In this document: positions 6,469 through 8,070 of the stretch, piece after piece
Layout: each line of letters starts with the position of its first letter
Numbering within the stretch: position 1 is the first letter of the stretch
Assembly (NCBI GenBank): GCA_001797035.1
Contig: MGOE01000062.1
Coordinates: forward strand, 35,627 to 43,696
Reading direction: 5' to 3'
DNA: 8,070 nucleotides
From: Chloroflexi bacterium RBG_16_72_14
GTDB taxonomy: Bacteria > Chloroflexota > Limnocylindria > Limnocylindrales > CSP1-4
Notes under the pieces: generated by a model
What the model was told of the DNA's origin: nothing
What the model saw: the letters and a program-made list of their open reading frames with translations, nothing else
Database searches by the model: none
Translations under genes and position numbers: made by a program

Positions 6469-7302
6469 GTGACCGAGGACCGCGGGTCGAAGGAAGCCGG
6501 CGCGGACCGGCCGCTGGTACGCGTGGAGCGTCCGGCCCGGGGGCCGGACGGGCCGCTGGATGGCGTAGCGCTGGTGACCCTGGACCGCCCGGAGGCGCTC
6601 AACGCCCTGAGCTTCCGCCTCGTCGCGGAGCTCGCGGACGCGCTCGAGGCGCTGGACGGGGACCCGGAGGTGCGCGCGATCGTGCTCACCGGCGCGGGCG
6701 GGCGTGCCTTCGCGGCCGGCGCGGACATCCGGGAGATGGCGGATGGAACGCCCGAATCGCTGGCGGCCAAGGGCAGCTTCGACCGCTGGGACGCCGTGGG
6801 CCGGCTGCGGACGCCGCTCATCGCTGCGGTCCGCGGCTTCGCGCTGGGCGGCGGCTGCGAGCTGGCGATGGCGTGCGACATGATCGTCGCGGCGGACACG
6901 GCGACGTTCGGCCAGCCCGAGGTGAAGCTCGGGGTCATCCCGGGCGCCGGCGGCACGCAGCGGCTGACGCGGGCGATCGGCAAGGCGAGGGCGATGGAGC
7001 TGGTGCTCACCGGGCGCTCGATCGACGCGCGCGAGGCCGAGCGCCTGGGGCTGGTGACCCGGGTCGTCCCGGCCGAGGAGACGGTGCCAGCAGCCCTCGA
7101 GCTGGCCGGGCGGATCGCGGCCCTGCCGCCCATGGCCGTGCGGGCAGCCAAGGAAGCGATCGCGCGCGCGGACGAGATGCCGCTCTCGGCGGGGCTGGCC
7201 TGGGAACGGCAGGCGTTCCTGGGGCTGTTCGCCAGCGATGACCAGAAGGAGGGGATGGCCGCGTTCCTGGACAAGCGGCCGGCGCACTGGACGGGTCGCT
7301 GA
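6469..7302 (+). CDS. Enoyl-CoA hydratase / isomerase (crotonase family)
   Basis: This is a 277-residue crotonase-fold enzyme expected to add water to trans-2-enoyl-CoA, giving 3-hydroxyacyl-CoA, in fatty-acid or related acyl-CoA breakdown in the cytoplasm. VALVTLDRPEALNALS (33-48) is the family N-terminal strand. The two oxyanion-hole segments are FAAGADI (81-87) and GFALGGGCELAMACD (123-137). Both catalytic glutamates of the well-studied rat hydratase have counterparts: Glu131 in GCELAM and Glu151 in FGQPEVKLG, followed by IPGAGGTQRL. The C-terminal helices (SDDQKEGMAAFLDKRPAHW) are intact. A Gly/Pro-rich insertion (about 21-32) and a hydrophilic N-terminus make it slightly longer than the usual 255-260 residues. 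Start GTG 6469 is chosen from GGAGG 8 nt upstream; GTG 6424 is the alternative. Both Glu residues argue for true hydratase activity, but the chain-length preference and pathway cannot be told because no other beta-oxidation gene is nearby. Confidence 0.93.
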   Translation: MTEDRGSKEAGADRPLVRVERPARGPDGPLDGVALVTLDRPEALNALSFRLVAELADALEALDGDPEVRAIVLTGAGGRAFAAGADIREMADGTPESLAAKGSFDRWDAVGRLRTPLIAAVRGFALGGGCELAMACDMIVAADTATFGQPEVKLGVIPGAGGTQRLTRAIGKARAMELVLTGRSIDAREAERLGLVTRVVPAEETVPAALELAGRIAALPPMAVRAAKEAIARADEMPLSAGLAWERQAFLGLFASDDQKEGMAAFLDKRPAHWTGR

Positions 7303-7313
7303 CGCGCGGATCC

Positions 7314-7342
7314 GGCGGCCGGCCCGTACCGGCCGGCCTGCC
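7314..7342 (+). terminator. Terminator-like stem-loop after the hydratase gene
   Basis: Eight-base arms GGCCGGCC (7317-7324 and 7331-7338) enclose the loop CGTACC. The stem continues with GGC/GCC around one bulged T (7339). It begins 12 bp after the hydratase stop. No T-run follows directly, so it may act as a U-less or factor-assisted terminator, or as a 3' stabiliser. Confidence 0.45.
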
Positions 7343-7363
7343 ATGTCCGGGTCGCGCCCCGTT

Positions 7364-7372
7364 TGCTAGCAT
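7364..7372 (+). promoter_or_regulatory. Candidate extended -10 promoter for the downstream membrane protein gene
   Basis: TGCTAGCAT has an extended -10 form (TG-n-TAGCAT, four of six core matches). It lies 40 nt before the ATG at 7412 and just after the stem-loop, in an otherwise GC-rich spacer. No good -35 hexamer is found, as is tolerated by extended -10 promoters. Confidence 0.4.
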
Positions 7373-7411
7373 CCGCGCAACGGGGACCGCTCCGCCCGCC
7401 GACGAGGGTCG

Positions 7412-8070
7412 ATGCCGATCGAGCTGAACGCATTCTGGCTGGGCATGCTCCTGCTGGCCGTCATCGTCGCGGCTGCGGCCGGGGGGCTGGTCGGCCGACG
7501 CATCCGCATGTGGCGCGAGCGACGCGCGGAGCGGGCGAGGCTCGCCTCGATCACCCGTGACACCCGCGCACAGCCGACCGCGGACTTGGCCCGGGCGTCG
7601 ATCGGCGCCACTGCGTCTGCCGCGCGTCCGACGGCGCCGGGCGCACAGCCGGCGGTCCCGCCTCCGGCCGTCGCGACTCCGGCGGTTGTCGCGGCTCCGG
7701 CGGTTGCGTCGGCGGTCGTCCCGCCGCTGGTCGTCCCGCCGGCGGCACCGCCGCCGGACACCCTGCCCCCGGTCGTGGCACCTCGGCCCTTCGCGCTCCC
7801 CGGTTCATCGGCGGCCACGACGTCATCGTCCCCGGTGGCGTCCACGCCGCCCGTGACGCCGCCCCCGCCACCACCCGCCCCGGCGGCGCGGCCGTCCACG
7901 CCGACCTTCATCCTCGACGAGCGTCCCCGGCCGACGTCCGAGCTCGCACGACGCCTCGCCGCCGCCCCGCCGCCCGTGGCCACCCGGCTCCCGAGGCCCA
8001 CCTCCCCGGCCCTCGCGTCACGCAGCCCCGCGCCGACGGTCGTCGCGATGGACCGGCGTTCGGCACCGGA
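7412..8070 (+). CDS. Membrane-anchored proline/alanine-rich protein of unknown function, partial
   Basis: I do not recognise this gene. The frame is open from the ATG at 7412 to the window edge (219 codons seen). MPIELNAFWLG leads into one hydrophobic segment at about residues 8-30, then a strongly basic patch (GRRIRMWRERRAERARL, about 28-44). The rest is a long low-complexity tail rich in Pro, Ala, Val, Thr and Ser (VPP and PAV repeats, a run of PPPPPP), with less biased islands such as TFILDERPRP near 165-174. The topology is probably short N-terminus out, basic tail base inside, by the positive-inside rule. GAGGG is only 3 nt from the ATG, a tight spacing; an in-frame ATG at 7445 is an alternative. 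The opposite-strand frame over 7366-8001 is low-complexity and lacks an N-terminal logic, so I favour this strand. A structured C-terminal domain may lie beyond the window. Confidence 0.68.
   Translation, partial: MPIELNAFWLGMLLLAVIVAAAAGGLVGRRIRMWRERRAERARLASITRDTRAQPTADLARASIGATASAARPTAPGAQPAVPPPAVATPAVVAAPAVASAVVPPLVVPPAAPPPDTLPPVVAPRPFALPGSSAATTSSSPVASTPPVTPPPPPPAPAARPSTPTFILDERPRPTSELARRLAAAPPPVATRLPRPTSPALASRSPAPTVVAMDRRSAP
7677..7741 (+). repeat. Short in-frame tandem repeats in the proline-rich tail
   Basis: CTCCGGCGGTTG occurs at 7677-7688 and 7695-7706 (period 18 bp, encoding TPAVVA / APAVAS). GGTCGTCCCGCCG occurs at 7714-7726 and 7729-7741 (period 15 bp, encoding VVPPL / VVPPA). 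Both periods are multiples of three, so expansion or contraction would keep the frame. Confidence 0.6.

Noticed and set aside
5246..6472. Plus-strand open frame (408 codons) opposite the MFS gene
   Set aside because: Asp/Arg/His/Gln-rich shadow with no hydrophobic or domain structure.
7317..7338. GGCCGGCC repeat as a possible attachment or recombination site
   Set aside because: No integrase, tRNA or second copy nearby; its place 12-40 bp after a stop codon fits a 3' stem-loop better.
5553..7433. Minus-strand open frame (626 codons) spanning the hydratase and half of the MFS gene
   Set aside because: It covers two genes with unmistakable motifs in other frames, and its translation is Ser/Arg/Ala/Pro low-complexity.
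7366..8001. Minus-strand open frame (211 codons) with Gly/Ala/Thr repeats opposite the proline-rich protein
   Set aside because: A Gly-rich product is what the complement of Pro-rich coding gives. The plus strand has a ribosome site, a membrane helix and a basic flank in logical order.

Overview
The window is very GC-rich, densely packed bacterial DNA with GTG starts, overlapping genes and GC-rich third codon positions. It suggests a free-living high-GC bacterium such as a Chloroflexota or Actinomycetota lineage. This placement rests on composition and gene style only and is not firm. No rRNA, tRNA, CRISPR array, insertion sequence or phage gene is visible.

Positions 1-4800 (minus strand) hold a type IV pilus / type II secretion-like assembly operon, read from right to left: a short prepilin peptidase (PilD-like), the assembly ATPase PilB, the inner-membrane platform PilC, then three prepilin-like proteins resembling PilV, PilW and PilX. 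The last runs off the left edge. Every junction is an ATGA or TGATG overlap, so the six genes look like one translationally coupled unit. The peptidase would cleave the prepilins, PilB would power assembly through PilC, and the three minor pilins would prime or cap the fibre. No major pilin, retraction ATPase (PilT) or alignment proteins (PilM/N/O) lie in the window.

Positions 4801-5032 are non-coding. They probably carry the pilus operon promoter and leader, with a strong inverted repeat and an excellent ribosome binding site. Positions 5033-6367 (minus) encode an MFS exporter of the EntS/MFS_3 type. A short divergent spacer with a near-symmetric -10 element separates it from a crotonase-family enoyl-CoA hydratase (6469-7302, plus). 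After a terminator-like stem-loop comes a membrane-anchored, proline/alanine-rich protein (7412 to the right edge, plus) that I do not recognise.

I see no clear sign of a wholly new system. The points worth a second look are the compact coupled pilus operon with a methyltransferase-less peptidase, the hairpin in its probable leader, the symmetric divergent promoter, and the unknown proline-rich membrane protein.
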